A stretch of DNA of 64,000 nucleotides from Sphingomonas sp. Leaf67 (lineage in GTDB: Bacteria; Pseudomonadota; Alphaproteobacteria; Sphingomonadales; Sphingomonadaceae): positions 486,362-550,361 of the forward strand of contig NZ_LMLP01000021.1 in the NCBI RefSeq assembly GCF_001421965.1, read 5' to 3'. A model generated the notes under the pieces. The model was not told the origin of the DNA. It saw only the letters and a program-made list of their open reading frames with translations, and did not search any database. Position 1 is the stretch's first letter. Every line of letters begins with the position of its first letter. This document shows, piece by piece, positions 52,239 to 62,136 of the stretch. A program made the translations under genes and the position numbers.

Positions 52239-52991
52239 TCACCCCGCCGGGTCGATCGCCCGCAACCGCCCGGCGACCACCGGCCCCAGTCGCGCGACGA
52301 TCCGGTCGACGCCCTGCGCATTGGGATGGATGCCGTCGGGCAACATCAGCGCCCGGTTGCCCAGCACGCCCGCCAGAATGAACGGATCGAGCGTCGCGTC
52401 ATATCGCTTCACCATGTCCGGCCAGATGCGGTTGAACGTCGCGGCATAGTCCGGACCCAGATTGGGCGGCACCAGCATGCCGGTCAGCACCACCGGAATG
52501 CCGCGTTTCTGCAATTCATCCAGCATCGCGACGAAATTGGCGCGCGTCTCGGCCGGCGGAATCTGGCGCAGCACATCATTGCCGCCCAGCCCCAGCAGCA
52601 CGAGGTCGGGTTTCCGGTCGAGCCGATCGAGCGTATAGGCCAGCCGCTGCCGCCCCGCCGCGCTGGTATCGCCCGAAATCCCGCCATTCACGACCCGCGC
52701 ATTGATGCCGTCGGCGCGCAACGCATCCTGCAGATCGTCGGGCAGGCTGTCCCCGCGGGCGAGGCCATAGCCGGCATACAGGCTGTCGCCGAACGCCAGC
52801 ACCAGCCGCTCCGGTCCGGCCACCGGCTTCACCGATGCGGCCGTGGAGTTTGCGGCGGACGTGGCATGGCTCATCGTCACCTGGATGGTCTCGTTCCCTT
52901 CCGACAAATCGGGCTGGCTGCATCCCGACAGCAGCAACGCGCCTTGGAGAATGGCGAACGCGCCCGCATATGTGGGTCCCTGCTTCGTCAC
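52239..52991 (-). CDS. tesA: SGNH/GDSL esterase lipoprotein (TesA-like arylesterase)
   Basis: A 250-residue SGNH hydrolase: block I AFGDSLYAGYG, GISGDT, GGND and the Asp/His pair in DGIHPN. It carries a lipoprotein signal with lipobox LLSGC at about residue 20-24. GTG 52991 is chosen because GGAGG (53002-53006) lies 10 bases upstream; ATG 53009 would overlap the start of the divergent ABC gene and lacks a site. Next to ybbA-ybbP homologues, as in many proteobacteria. Confidence 0.9.
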   Translation of the reverse strand: MTKQGPTYAGAFAILQGALLLSGCSQPDLSEGNETIQVTMSHATSAANSTAASVKPVAGPERLVLAFGDSLYAGYGLARGDSLPDDLQDALRADGINARVVNGGISGDTSAAGRQRLAYTLDRLDRKPDLVLLGLGGNDVLRQIPPAETRANFVAMLDELQKRGIPVVLTGMLVPPNLGPDYAATFNRIWPDMVKRYDATLDPFILAGVLGNRALMLPDGIHPNAQGVDRIVARLGPVVAGRLRAIDPAG

Positions 52992-53007
52992 TGGCGACAA
53001 ACCTCCC

Positions 53008-53703
53008 ATGCAATCCGTTTCGAACGATATGGTCATAGACGCGCGCGGTGTCACCCTGACGCTGGGCGAAGGCGATGCCGCGACCCGCATCCTGCACGGT
53101 ATCGACCTTGCCGTCCCTGCCGGGACCAGCGTCGCGCTGTTGGGCGCATCGGGATCGGGCAAGTCGTCGTTGATGGCGGTGCTGTCCGGCCTCGAACGCG
53201 CCAGCGGCGGTCAGGTCCATGTCGCCGGTGCCGACTTCGGCGCGATGGGCGAGGATGATCTGGCACGGGCACGGCGCGGGCGGATCGGCATCGTGCTACA
53301 GGCATTCCATCTGTTGCCGACGATGACCGCGCTCGAAAACGTCGCGGTACCGATGGAACTGGCCGGGGTGGCCGACGCCTTCGCCCGTGCCGAGGCCGAA
53401 CTGGCATCGGTCGGTCTCGCCCACCGCCTCCACCATTACCCGACGCAATTGTCGGGCGGCGAGCAACAGCGCGTCGCCATCGCCCGTGCGCTGGCCGGAC
53501 GCCCGGCGCTGGTCTTTGCCGACGAACCGACCGGCAATCTCGACCGCGCGACCGGCCGTGCGGTCATGGACCTGCTGTTCGAACGCCGCGCCGCGACACA
53601 GGCGACCTTGCTGGTCATCACCCACGACCCGGCGCTCGCCGAACGCTGCGACCGGGTGGTCGAACTGGCCGATGGCCGGATCGCGCGAGACAGCGCGCGA
53701 TGA
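53008..53703 (+). CDS. ybbA: ABC transporter ATPase, YbbA/LolD-like
   Basis: A 231-residue ATPase. Walker A is GASGSGKSS, the signature is LSGGEQQRVAIARAL, Walker B is ALVFADEP, and the H-loop is VITHDP. ATG 53008 or ATG 53029 could be the start; neither has a clear ribosome-binding site, and the divergent tesA start is only 17 bases away. It should power the FtsX-type permease 220 bases downstream. Confidence 0.92.
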   Translation: MQSVSNDMVIDARGVTLTLGEGDAATRILHGIDLAVPAGTSVALLGASGSGKSSLMAVLSGLERASGGQVHVAGADFGAMGEDDLARARRGRIGIVLQAFHLLPTMTALENVAVPMELAGVADAFARAEAELASVGLAHRLHHYPTQLSGGEQQRVAIARALAGRPALVFADEPTGNLDRATGRAVMDLLFERRAATQATLLVITHDPALAERCDRVVELADGRIARDSAR

Positions 53704-53795
53704 GCGTTGCCCCAAGAAGGTCACAGCCGCATCCCCGCCGTACCCCGGCGGCGTCGAGACCTCTGCGAACGTCGCAACCTTGGCCAAACATTCAC

Positions 53796-53883
53796 CGTAC
53801 CCCCGCGCAGGCGGGGGTCCAGAGCGACACACGCAAGCCGATGTTCTGCTTGGCCCTGGCCCCCCGCCTGCGCGGGGGTACGG
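53796..53883. repeat. Inverted dispersed repeat, family D (copy 2)
   Basis: Arms CCGTACCCCCGCGCAGGCGG and CCGCCTGCGCGGGGGTACGG are inverted around 48 bases. It lies between the ATPase and permease genes of what is normally one operon. Confidence 0.85.
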
Positions 53884-53923
53884 CAGAGATACGAACCCGC
53901 ACTCACGCCCGCCGAGACACCGC

Positions 53924-56416
53924 ATGACCGACTGGCGTCTCGCATGGACGTTCGCGCGTCGCGAACTCGATGCCCGCTTCCGTGGGTTGCGGCTGTTGCT
54001 GGTCTGCCTGATCCTCGGCGTCGGTGCGCTGGCCGCGATCGGCAGCCTGACGCGCTCGATTACCGGCGAACTGTCCGCGCGCGGCCAAAGCCTGCTCGGC
54101 GGCGACCTCGAACTCTCGGTGTCGCAGCGAACCGCCGATCCGGCCGAGCGCCGGTCGATGGCGAAGCTGGGCCGCGTGTCCGAAACGCTGCGGATGCAGT
54201 CGATGGGTGTCAACTTCGACGGCGAAACAGCCCCGATCGAGCTGAAAGCGGTCGACCGGACCTATCCGCTCTACGGCACACTGGCCCTGCAACGCGGCAC
54301 CGCCCGCCCGCTGTCCCCGACCGAGACCTATGTGGGGCCAGCGCTGGTCGAACGGCTGAAACTGCGGGTCGGTGGCCCGGTGCGTTTCGGCACCGCGCGC
54401 TTCACCGTCGCCGGCATCATCGCCGACGAACCCGACCGGTTGAGCGAAGGATTTACTTTAGGCGCAGTGGCTTTGGTATCGCTGGAGGGATTGCAGCGCA
54501 CCGGCCTGATCGCGCCGGGCAGCCTGTACGAGAGCAAATACCGCATCGCCAGCCGCTATGATCCGGGGCAAGCGATCAAGGCGTTTACCGACCGCTATCC
54601 GGCGCAGGGCTGGGACAGCCGCACCCGCGACCGCGCCTCGCCGGGGGCTGAGCGCTTCCTGACACGGATGGGCGAGTTTCTGGTGCTGGTCGGCCTGACC
54701 GCCTTGGTCATTGCGGGCATCGGGGTCGGCAACGGCGTGTCGTCCTACCTCGCCACCCGCCGGTCGAGCATCGCGACGCTGAAGGTGTTAGGGGCCACGT
54801 CCGGCCTGATCGCGCGTGTCTATCTGCTTCAGATCATGGTGGTTTCCGCGATCGGTATCGCCATCGGGCTGGCGATCGGCATTGCCGCCGTGCCGCTGAT
54901 CGTGGCAATCGCGGGCGATGTGCTGCCGGTTGCGCCCCGCTTCGCCATCCATCCCCTGCCGTTGGTACAGGCTGCCGCCTATGGCCTGCTCATCGCCCTC
55001 GCCTTTGCCGCGCCGCCGTTGTTGGCGGCAGGCGCGGTCCCTCCCGCCGGGCTGTTGCGCGGGGTCCATGACGGCCGTCGACCGCCGCGGTGGAAGGCGG
55101 CGGCATGGATGGGTGCAGCGTTCGCGGGGATCGTCGCGCTGGTCCTGACGACCAGCGAACGGCCATGGTTCGGTGCGGCATTCCTCACTGCCGCCGCCGG
55201 ACTTCTCCTGTTATTGTCGGCGCTTGGCTGGTCGATCCGCTGGGCCGCCGCCCGCCTGCCCCGCCCTCGCCGTCCCCTGCTCCGGCTCGCGGTCAGCGCG
55301 CTCCACCGACCCGGCGCGCGCACCGGCGCTTTGGTCGTGGCGCTCGGCCTCGGGCTGACCCTGTTCGTCCTGCTGGCGACCATCCGCACCAGCCTCGATG
55401 CCAACATCGCAAGGACCGTCCCGGCCCGCGCCCCCGCCCTGTTCGCCCTCGACGTGCCCCCGGCCCGCGAATCGTCGTTCCGTGCAACTATCGTCAACTT
55501 CCAGCCCGACGCCGACATCCAGACCGTACCACTGATGCGCGGCACGATCACCGCCTATGGCACCACCCGCGTCGCCGATCTGAAAACCATTCCGGAGGGC
55601 GCATGGGCGCTGCGCGGCGAACGCGGCCTGACCTTCGCCCGCGACCTGCCGCCGGGCAGCGAACTGGTCGCGGGGAAATGGTGGCCCGCCGACTATGCCG
55701 GCGAACCGCTGGTGTCGGTCGACGAACGCATGGCCGAAGCGCTGAAGCTGAAACTCGGCGACCCGCTGACGATCAGCGTCGCCGGGCAGGAACGCACCGC
55801 CCGCATCGCTTCGTTCCGCAAGATCGAATGGGACACGATGGGTTTCAATTTCGTGATGGTATTCAGCCCCAACGCCCTGTCCGACGTCCCGCATAACCTT
55901 GCCGCGACGATCACCATGCCGCCTGGCCGCGAACGCGCCGTCATCGGCGCGCTGTCGGCCCGCTTCCCCTCGACCTCGGTCGTCGAGGTGCGCGACGTCA
56001 TTGGGCAAGTCCGCGATATCGTGTCGCAAATGGCCACCGCCATCGCGGCCGCAGCAGGGATCGCCATCCTCGCCGGCATCGCGGTGCTGATCGGCGCGAT
56101 CGCCGCCGCGCGCGAAACCCGAACCTATGATTCGGTGATCCTGAAGACGCTCGGCGCGACGCGTGGCCAGATATTGGCGGCGCAGGCGCTTGAATATCTG
56201 TTGCTCGCCGTCATCCTCGCTGCCCTTGCCGCCGCGATCGGGATCGCGGGCGGGTGGTATGTCGTGGTCGAACTGTTCGCATTCGACTGGCTACCCGACT
56301 ACCGCGTGATCGCCCTGACGCTGGCGACGGGGGTCGGAGTGACGTTGGGGATCGGCCTGCTCGGCGCGTTGCCGATCCTGAGTGCACGGCCGGCGCGGGC
56401 GCTCAGGGAGCTTTAA
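53924..56416 (+). CDS. ybbP: FtsX-like ABC permease, YbbP type
   Basis: An 830-residue permease. One N-terminal helix (about 18-40), a large periplasmic domain, FtsX modules at about 245-360 and 700-820, and a middle helix cluster around 390-490 are visible. MacB/LolE-like permeases of this group are thought to move lipids or lipoproteins. ATG 53924 starts the homologous part; the upstream frame is a repeat. It is separated from its ATPase by repeat sequence. Confidence 0.9.
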   Translation: MTDWRLAWTFARRELDARFRGLRLLLVCLILGVGALAAIGSLTRSITGELSARGQSLLGGDLELSVSQRTADPAERRSMAKLGRVSETLRMQSMGVNFDGETAPIELKAVDRTYPLYGTLALQRGTARPLSPTETYVGPALVERLKLRVGGPVRFGTARFTVAGIIADEPDRLSEGFTLGAVALVSLEGLQRTGLIAPGSLYESKYRIASRYDPGQAIKAFTDRYPAQGWDSRTRDRASPGAERFLTRMGEFLVLVGLTALVIAGIGVGNGVSSYLATRRSSIATLKVLGATSGLIARVYLLQIMVVSAIGIAIGLAIGIAAVPLIVAIAGDVLPVAPRFAIHPLPLVQAAAYGLLIALAFAAPPLLAAGAVPPAGLLRGVHDGRRPPRWKAAAWMGAAFAGIVALVLTTSERPWFGAAFLTAAAGLLLLLSALGWSIRWAAARLPRPRRPLLRLAVSALHRPGARTGALVVALGLGLTLFVLLATIRTSLDANIARTVPARAPALFALDVPPARESSFRATIVNFQPDADIQTVPLMRGTITAYGTTRVADLKTIPEGAWALRGERGLTFARDLPPGSELVAGKWWPADYAGEPLVSVDERMAEALKLKLGDPLTISVAGQERTARIASFRKIEWDTMGFNFVMVFSPNALSDVPHNLAATITMPPGRERAVIGALSARFPSTSVVEVRDVIGQVRDIVSQMATAIAAAAGIAILAGIAVLIGAIAAARETRTYDSVILKTLGATRGQILAAQALEYLLLAVILAALAAAIGIAGGWYVVVELFAFDWLPDYRVIALTLATGVGVTLGIGLLGALPILSARPARALREL

Positions 56417-56418
56417 AT

Positions 56419-56437
56419 CCTCCCCGGCCCGGGGAGG
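56419..56437. repeat. Short family C hairpin
   Basis: CCTCCCCGGCCCGGGGAGG, 2 bases after the permease stop. It is related to the ends of 20597-20712. Confidence 0.6.
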
Positions 56438-56455
56438 AGTTTCAGGCTCCAAATG

Positions 56456-56487
56456 AAAAGCCCCGGCAGTTGCCTGCCGGGGCTTTT
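56456..56487. terminator. Bidirectional intrinsic terminator
   Basis: AAAAGCCCCGGCAG - TTGC - CTGCCGGGGCTTTT: a 14-base inverted repeat with A and T tracts on both sides, between the convergent permease and DEAD-box helicase genes. Confidence 0.92.
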
Positions 56488-56490
56488 CGA

Positions 56491-57930
56491 TCAAACCGCT
56501 GCGCGAGGAGCGCCGCCGCCGCGACCGCGACCGCCCCGGCCGCGACCACCGCCGGCACCGCCGCCACCCGGACGACCGCCACCACCGGCACCGGCTTCAC
56601 GCTGCGGCGGGCGTCCGCCACCCTGCCCTTCGCTGCGCTGCGGCTGACCGCCACGGGCCGGACCACCGCGACCATGCGCCGGCTTGGCACCATGGGCATG
56701 GGTCGCACGCGGACGCGCCGGGCCACGCTCGCTGGGCAGACGCTCGGGACGATCGGGAGCATAGGGCGCACGGCTCGCCTTGATCTGCGCGCTCTGTTCG
56801 AGGAAGTCGGCAGGCAGCGGCACGACATCGATCTTCTGCTTGGTCAGCCGCTCGATCCCCTTCAGGAACGGCCGCTCGTCATCGGCGCAGAAGCTGAACG
56901 CCACGCCCGACGCACCGGCACGCGCCGTGCGGCCAATGCGGTGGACATACTGCTCGGAAACGTTGGGCAGTTCGAAGTTCACGACATGGCTGACCCCCGA
57001 CACGTCGATCCCGCGCGCGGCGATGTCGGTCGCGACCATGATCGGCACCGTGCCGTCGCGGAACGCGGCCAGCGCCTTCTCACGCTGCGGCTGCGACTTG
57101 TTGCCATGGATCGCGTTCGACGCGATGCCGTTGGCGGCCAGCAGCTTCACGACGCGGTCCGCCCCATGCTTGGTACGGGTGAACACCAGCGCGCGATCGA
57201 TCTTCGTATTGCGGAAGAACATCGTCAGCAGCGCCTGCTTCTCGGTCTGCTGGACGTGGGTGACATATTGCTCGACACGCTCGGCGGTCGACGACACCGG
57301 CGTCACCGCGACGGTCGCCGGATCGGTCAGATACTTGTCGGCCAGTTCGCGGATATCCTTCGGCATGGTCGCCGAAAAGAACAGCGTCTGACGCGACTTG
57401 GGCACCATCGACACGATGCGGCGCAGCGCGTGGATGAAGCCGAGGTCGAGCATCTGGTCGGCTTCGTCGAGCACGAGGATCTCGAGTTCGCCAAGGCCCA
57501 GGCACTTCTGGTCGATCAGGTCGAGCAGACGGCCCGGCGTCGCGACGAGAATGTCGACACCCGCCGCCACGTCGCGGATGTTGCGCGGCACCGGCACGCC
57601 GCCGAACACGGTGGCGACGGTCAGCTTGCTGTGCTTGGCATAGGCGCGGGCATTGTCCGCGATCTGGCTGACCAGTTCGCGCGTCGGGGCCAGCACCAGC
57701 ATGCGGCAGCGCATCGGGCGGCGACGGACATTGGCCTTCACCAGCAGATCGATCGACGGCAGCACGAACGCGGCGGTCTTGCCGGTACCCGTCTGGGCGA
57801 TGCCCAGCAGGTCGCGCCCTTCGAGCACCAGCGGGATCGCGTCGCGCTGAATCGGGGTGGGGGTTTCGTAATTCTTGGCGGCGAGCGCGTCGAGAATCGA
57901 CTTCGACAAGCCGAGTGACTGGAAGGTCAT
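56491..57930 (-). CDS. DEAD-box RNA helicase
   Basis: A 479-residue helicase. The Q motif (NYETPTPIQ), AQTGTGKT, PTRELVSQI, TPGRLLDL, DEADQMLD, SAT and HRIGRTARAG motifs are in order to about 370. A low-complexity tail of Gly/Arg-rich repeats (about 400-479) should bind RNA. ATG 57930 follows AGGAAC; the frame extends 9 codons further. It resembles RhlE. Confidence 0.94.
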   Translation of the reverse strand: MTFQSLGLSKSILDALAAKNYETPTPIQRDAIPLVLEGRDLLGIAQTGTGKTAAFVLPSIDLLVKANVRRRPMRCRMLVLAPTRELVSQIADNARAYAKHSKLTVATVFGGVPVPRNIRDVAAGVDILVATPGRLLDLIDQKCLGLGELEILVLDEADQMLDLGFIHALRRIVSMVPKSRQTLFFSATMPKDIRELADKYLTDPATVAVTPVSSTAERVEQYVTHVQQTEKQALLTMFFRNTKIDRALVFTRTKHGADRVVKLLAANGIASNAIHGNKSQPQREKALAAFRDGTVPIMVATDIAARGIDVSGVSHVVNFELPNVSEQYVHRIGRTARAGASGVAFSFCADDERPFLKGIERLTKQKIDVVPLPADFLEQSAQIKASRAPYAPDRPERLPSERGPARPRATHAHGAKPAHGRGGPARGGQPQRSEGQGGGRPPQREAGAGGGGRPGGGGAGGGRGRGGRGRGGGAPRAAV

Positions 57931-58189
57931 GATAGTTCCTGAAATAGGATCCGGCACCCGAAACGCAGCAAAGGCGCACGGGCAGCGGGCAAAAAATTGC
58001 GACCCGCGTGACTAGGGAAGCCGGTTGGAGCTGCGACGCGGAGCCGAGACCATATGGTCCGATCACGCTGCCTGAAAAAGCGTCGCTGCACTGCGGTAGA
58101 TACGCGAGATGGCCGCATTGGTCAAGCCACGGTCCGTTTTGCCCGTTTTCGCTATGGCAACCCACGGATGAAGGCCGTACAGCCCGGAT

Positions 58190-59311
58190 ATGAACGATCT
58201 TTCCCCGTTCGGCGCGCCTACCGGCGGTCCTGTTGCCGCCGACCCGGTCGATAACCTGCCGCGCCGCCAGTTGCGGTTGCTGGGGGAAGCAGCCGACAAG
58301 ATGCTGGCCGCCAACGACCCGGCTGCTATGGTCGAGGACCTGTTCGCGCTGATCGCCGACGAATTGCGGCTCGACGTGTTCTTCAATTATCGACTGGACG
58401 CCGATGGCCTCATGCTGGTCGCCCATGCCGGCTTGACCGAAGCCGAGGCCGCGGCCGGCAAACGGCTGGAGGTGGGACAGGCCGTGTGCGGTTATGCGGC
58501 GCAGGAACGCCGCCCGATCGAGGCATTCGCCGTGCAGGCCTCGGACGACCCGCTGACCGGCTTCGTCCGCGATCTCGGTATCGACGCCTATGCCTGTACC
58601 CCGCTGGTGCACGGATCGACGCTGCTTGGTACGCTCGGCTTCGGGCGGCGCTGGACCGACCGGTTCGATGCCGACGAACTCGCCTTTCTCCATACCGTCT
58701 GCCACTATGTCGCTCTCGCCAAATACCGGCTGAGGATCGAGGCCGAATTGCGGGAGGGGATCGCGATCCGCGAACGCCTGCTCGGCGAACTCAACCACCG
58801 CGTTCGGAACGCGCTGCAAACGGCGGTCGCCGTCGTCCGCCTGGGCGCGGCGGATACCAGCGACGTCACGGCAAAGGCCGCGCTGGCGGCCGCCGCCGGC
58901 CGGCTGGAAGTGCTCGCCGCCGCCCATCGCCCCCTCTACGCCGCCGACACGCCGACCCAGATCGATATCGCCGCGCTGCTGGATGCGATCACCGAACGTG
59001 GCGATGGCGAACCGATCGAGGTGACGACGCATGGTATAGCGTGCCTGCCGATCGAACAGGCCGTCGCCGTCGCGCTGCTGGTCCATACGATGCTGGACCC
59101 CGATCCCGAAGCGCTGACGGCGGTCATGATCGAGGTCGGTGAGGATGCCATGCACATCGCCCTGAACGGTCCGGTCATGGGCGTCGCCCATCCCACGCTC
59201 GACGATAGCCGTCTGGTGCGTGGCCTGTCGCGGCAGTTGCGGGCGACCGTCGCACGCAACGGGACCGACCGCCTCACCCTCTCCATCCCGGGACGCGCCC
59301 ATGGCGAATAA
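58190..59311 (+). CDS. GAF-HWE/HisKA_2 histidine kinase-like protein with degenerate ATPase domain
   Basis: A 373-residue soluble protein. A GAF domain (about 25-180) precedes an H-box, LLGELNHRVRNALQ with His203. The C-terminal part is shorter and lacks the expected N-box Asn (AVAVALLVHTML instead of a xNELxxNA pattern) and a clear G-box. It may be a phosphotransfer or sensor protein rather than an active kinase. The stop overlaps the start of the response regulator by 11 bases. Confidence 0.85.
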   Translation: MNDLSPFGAPTGGPVAADPVDNLPRRQLRLLGEAADKMLAANDPAAMVEDLFALIADELRLDVFFNYRLDADGLMLVAHAGLTEAEAAAGKRLEVGQAVCGYAAQERRPIEAFAVQASDDPLTGFVRDLGIDAYACTPLVHGSTLLGTLGFGRRWTDRFDADELAFLHTVCHYVALAKYRLRIEAELREGIAIRERLLGELNHRVRNALQTAVAVVRLGAADTSDVTAKAALAAAAGRLEVLAAAHRPLYAADTPTQIDIAALLDAITERGDGEPIEVTTHGIACLPIEQAVAVALLVHTMLDPDPEALTAVMIEVGEDAMHIALNGPVMGVAHPTLDDSRLVRGLSRQLRATVARNGTDRLTLSIPGRAHGE

Positions 59312-59717
59312 GCTGCGGATCATGCTGGTCGAGGACGAAGCGATCGTCGCGATGCTGGTAGAGGATGCGCTGACGCTGCACGGTCATATCGTTACCGGCA
59401 TCGCCGATACGCAGGCGAGCGCGCTGGCGCTGGCCGACGCCGACCGTCCCGATCTGGCGCTGTGCGACGTGCGGCTGGCGCAGGGCGATTCCGGCCGGAC
59501 CGTCGCGGTCGCGCTGGCAGCGCGCGGCATTCCCTGCCTGTTCCTCAGCGGCAATTGCCCGGACGTGGCCGACCACCCGCTGATCCTCGGCTGCGTCGCC
59601 AAGCCATTCTACACCGCCGGCCTCGGCTATGCGATCGCGGCGGCGATGGCCCGCGTGCAGGGTCAGGTGCCGGAAAAGATCCCGAACGAGCTGCGCTTCT
59701 ACGCGACCGTCGACTGA
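59301..59717 (+). CDS. Single-domain response regulator
   Basis: A 138-residue receiver protein. The acidic pair is Glu11-Asp12, the phosphoacceptor is Asp56 (LALCDVRLA), the switch Ser is Ser83 (FLSGN) and the Lys is Lys101 (AKPF). There is no output domain. It is the natural partner of the overlapping HWE-type protein. The final 19 bases overlap the 3' end of convergent recF. Confidence 0.9.
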   Translation: MANKLRIMLVEDEAIVAMLVEDALTLHGHIVTGIADTQASALALADADRPDLALCDVRLAQGDSGRTVAVALAARGIPCLFLSGNCPDVADHPLILGCVAKPFYTAGLGYAIAAAMARVQGQVPEKIPNELRFYATVD

Positions 59718-60772
59718 ACCTGCCCATCGGCGACGTGGAACCGCGTCGCGTCGCGGGCGATACCGTCGAACAACCCGGCCTCGGTTCCGGTCAGCCACAC
59801 CTGTCCCACCCCCGCCGCGCGCGCGAACAGCGCCGCGCGGCGTTCCGGATCGAGATGCGCCGCCACCTCGTCAAGCAACAGCACCGGCGGACGTCCGGCA
59901 CGTTCGGCGACCAGTTCGGCATGGGCGAGGACCAGTCCCAGCAACAGCGCCTTCTGCTCGCCGGTCGAACAGCGCGCCGCCGCCTGTCCGCGGTCACGAT
60001 CGGTGACGATCAGGTCGGCCCGGTGTGGCCCGCTCAGCGCCCGTCCCGCCGCCGCATCGCGCGCGCGCCCTGTCGCCAGTTCGCGCGCGAACAGTGCGGC
60101 GTCGCCGTGCCATCCCTCCACCGCCAGTGCGGCACGCGGGAAATCGGAGGCGGGCGTCTGTGCGATCCGCGCGTCGAGCATCGCCACAGATTCGGCCCGC
60201 GCCGCACCCAGCGCCACGCCATGTTCGACCATTCGTGCTTCCAACGCCGACAACCAGTCTGGATCGGGCATGGCGTCCTCCGCCAGCAGGCGGTTACGTT
60301 GGCGCATCGCCGCATCGTAGCGCGTCGCCTGCGTGGCGTGGCCGGGTAACAGAGCCAGCGTCATCCGGTCGAGGAACCGCCGTCGCTCGCCCGCCGGTTC
60401 GACGAACAGCCGGTCCATCGCCGGGGTCATCCACAGTACCGACAACCATTCGGCCAGCACCGTCGCCGATGCACCCGCCCCGTTCACGCGCACGATCCGC
60501 CGTTCGGGGGCATTGGCCTGCGTCCCCGTGCCCAGTCGCACATCGCCGGCCAGTTCGGCGGCGACGCCGAAACCGCCCGCCCCGCCCTCCCGCGCCATGT
60601 CCGACAGCGCGGCGCGGCGCAGGCCACGTCCGGGTGCCAGCAACGATACCGCTTCCAACACATTGGTCTTGCCCGCGCCATTGGGCCCGCTCAACACGAC
60701 GAAGCCCGGTCCCGGTTCGAGTGTTGCCGCCGCATGATTGCGAAAGTCGGTCAGGGTCAGGCGGGTCAGCAT
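59699..60772 (-). CDS. recF: DNA replication and repair protein RecF
   Basis: A 357-residue SMC-like ATPase. Walker A is GPNGAGKTN, the signature is [11 protein letters not shown], Walker B is [13 protein letters not shown], and SGPHRADL is in between. RecF loads RecA at gaps with RecO and RecR. It is not next to dnaN/gyrB here. It overlaps the response-regulator gene by 19 bases at the 3' end. Confidence 0.95.
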   Translation of the reverse strand: MLTRLTLTDFRNHAAATLEPGPGFVVLSGPNGAGKTNVLEAVSLLAPGRGLRRAALSDMAREGGAGGFGVAAELAGDVRLGTGTQANAPERRIVRVNGAGASATVLAEWLSVLWMTPAMDRLFVEPAGERRRFLDRMTLALLPGHATQATRYDAAMRQRNRLLAEDAMPDPDWLSALEARMVEHGVALGAARAESVAMLDARIAQTPASDFPRAALAVEGWHGDAALFARELATGRARDAAAGRALSGPHRADLIVTDRDRGQAAARCSTGEQKALLLGLVLAHAELVAERAGRPPVLLLDEVAAHLDPERRAALFARAAGVGQVWLTGTEAGLFDGIARDATRFHVADGQVQSTVA

Positions 60773-60897
60773 CTGCGACCGACCGTTACCCGCGCGCCTC
60801 GCCCAACGGAACCCGCCATGGTTCCGGCCAGGTTATACGAACGCAACTTTCCGCGCCGCCGGGAATTGGGATTGTCAAATTACAACAGGGATACGCC

Positions 60898-61239
60898 ATG
60901 ACCCGCTTCGTTCTCGCGGCAGCCGCCGCCTTCGCTCTCACCGCCTGCGCATCGCAGACGCCGGAGCAGCAGCAGGCCGAACAGTTGCGCGATCAGGCCG
61001 ATGCCGAAGCCGACGCGATCGAGGCCGCTGCCGAGAACCAGACGGCGCAGATGAAGGTAGAGGCCGAAGGCCTTCGCAATCAGGCGCAGCAGGCCGGCGG
61101 CTATGACGCTGAGCGGCTGAAGGTCCGCGCCGACGCGATGAAGGACGAGGCGAAGTTGGTCGAGGAACAGGCTGAAGCCCGTGCGAAGGCCGTGCGCGAT
61201 GCCGGCGAAGCAAGGGCAAGCGCCGCGCTCGCCAAGTGA
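60898..61239 (+). CDS. Small coiled-coil lipoprotein
   Basis: A 113-residue protein with a lipoprotein signal (MTRFVLAAAAAFALTACASQ, lipobox LTAC). The rest is Ala/Glu/Gln-rich heptads that should form a single coiled coil (about 25-110). No catalytic motif is present. It could be an envelope structural or anchoring protein. A long frame continues upstream, but the lipobox fixes ATG 60898. Confidence 0.8.
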   Translation: MTRFVLAAAAAFALTACASQTPEQQQAEQLRDQADAEADAIEAAAENQTAQMKVEAEGLRNQAQQAGGYDAERLKVRADAMKDEAKLVEEQAEARAKAVRDAGEARASAALAK

Positions 61240-61374
61240 GGATGGCGTCGGCGCAAGTTCGCCAGTCTTCGTGATCGTGCTCCCGCAAAGGGGGCGCGAC
61301 ATTTTATGTCGATACCCGGTCGTTGCCAATTTCAGTTAGGACCCTTGCGCCGTAAAGGTCGCTATCCCCCGACG

Positions 61375-62124
61375 CTAAATCCCCTGCAAACCCTGCTCTT
61401 TCAGCCGCTTCTGCGCGGCGTGATATGCGATGGGTTCCGGGATATTCAGTCGGCGCCGGGCGGTGTCGAGCGGCTCGGCCAGTAACGCCTCATAGGCCTC
61501 GGCATGCAGCCAGCGTGCGCGGCGGCCGTTGCGATACCCTTCCCACACCGCCTTCGCGAAGGACCGCTCGCCGGTGACGCGGAGCGACTTCAACGCTGCG
61601 CCCAACCCGATCGCCGCCCAGCCCAGTCCGCCAGTCTGCGCATAGGAAAAGGCGACGAGGCATGCTTCACCCAGATGCTCTTCGGCGGTGTAGCCGGTCA
61701 GGATGTGCCAGATATCATGGACATCGCGCTCGCGCCGACCGAACCACGCGACCGGATGCTGTGCGTCCTGCCAGCCCTCGCCATCGGCATAGCTGATCTC
61801 GGCCAATCCCTGCGCGGAGAAGCCGGTACGGTCGAGGAACGCGCGATAGTGCGCACCGACGCTACCGTCGGGCAGGCCATCGATCCATGTCCGGTCGGAG
61901 AACCGCGTGGTCAGTTCGACATGATCGAACGCGATCCGTCCGCCACCCGGTTCGGCCAGCAATCGCACGTAATTGCGGTGGCTGGTATCCGCATTCAGCG
62001 CCCGCATGATACGAAACACCTGTACCGTGTCGTTACCATCGGCCAGCAACCGCCTGAGCGCCGCCCACGCCGTACCCCAGTCGCGGCGCACCGGTTGCAC
62101 CGTTTCCATTTCCCGCGTGGCCAT
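61375..62124 (-). CDS. COQ4-like ubiquinone biosynthesis protein
   Basis: A 249-residue Coq4 homologue. The key metal motif is HDIWHILTGYTAEEHLGEA (about 134-152). Coq4 family proteins decarboxylate and hydroxylate C1 of the quinone head group or scaffold the complex. The frame is preceded by a 20-bp palindrome. No other coq/ubi gene is adjacent. Confidence 0.85.
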   Translation of the reverse strand: MATREMETVQPVRRDWGTAWAALRRLLADGNDTVQVFRIMRALNADTSHRNYVRLLAEPGGGRIAFDHVELTTRFSDRTWIDGLPDGSVGAHYRAFLDRTGFSAQGLAEISYADGEGWQDAQHPVAWFGRRERDVHDIWHILTGYTAEEHLGEACLVAFSYAQTGGLGWAAIGLGAALKSLRVTGERSFAKAVWEGYRNGRRARWLHAEAYEALLAEPLDTARRRLNIPEPIAYHAAQKRLKEQGLQGI

Positions 62125-62136
62125 GCCCGCCTCCGT

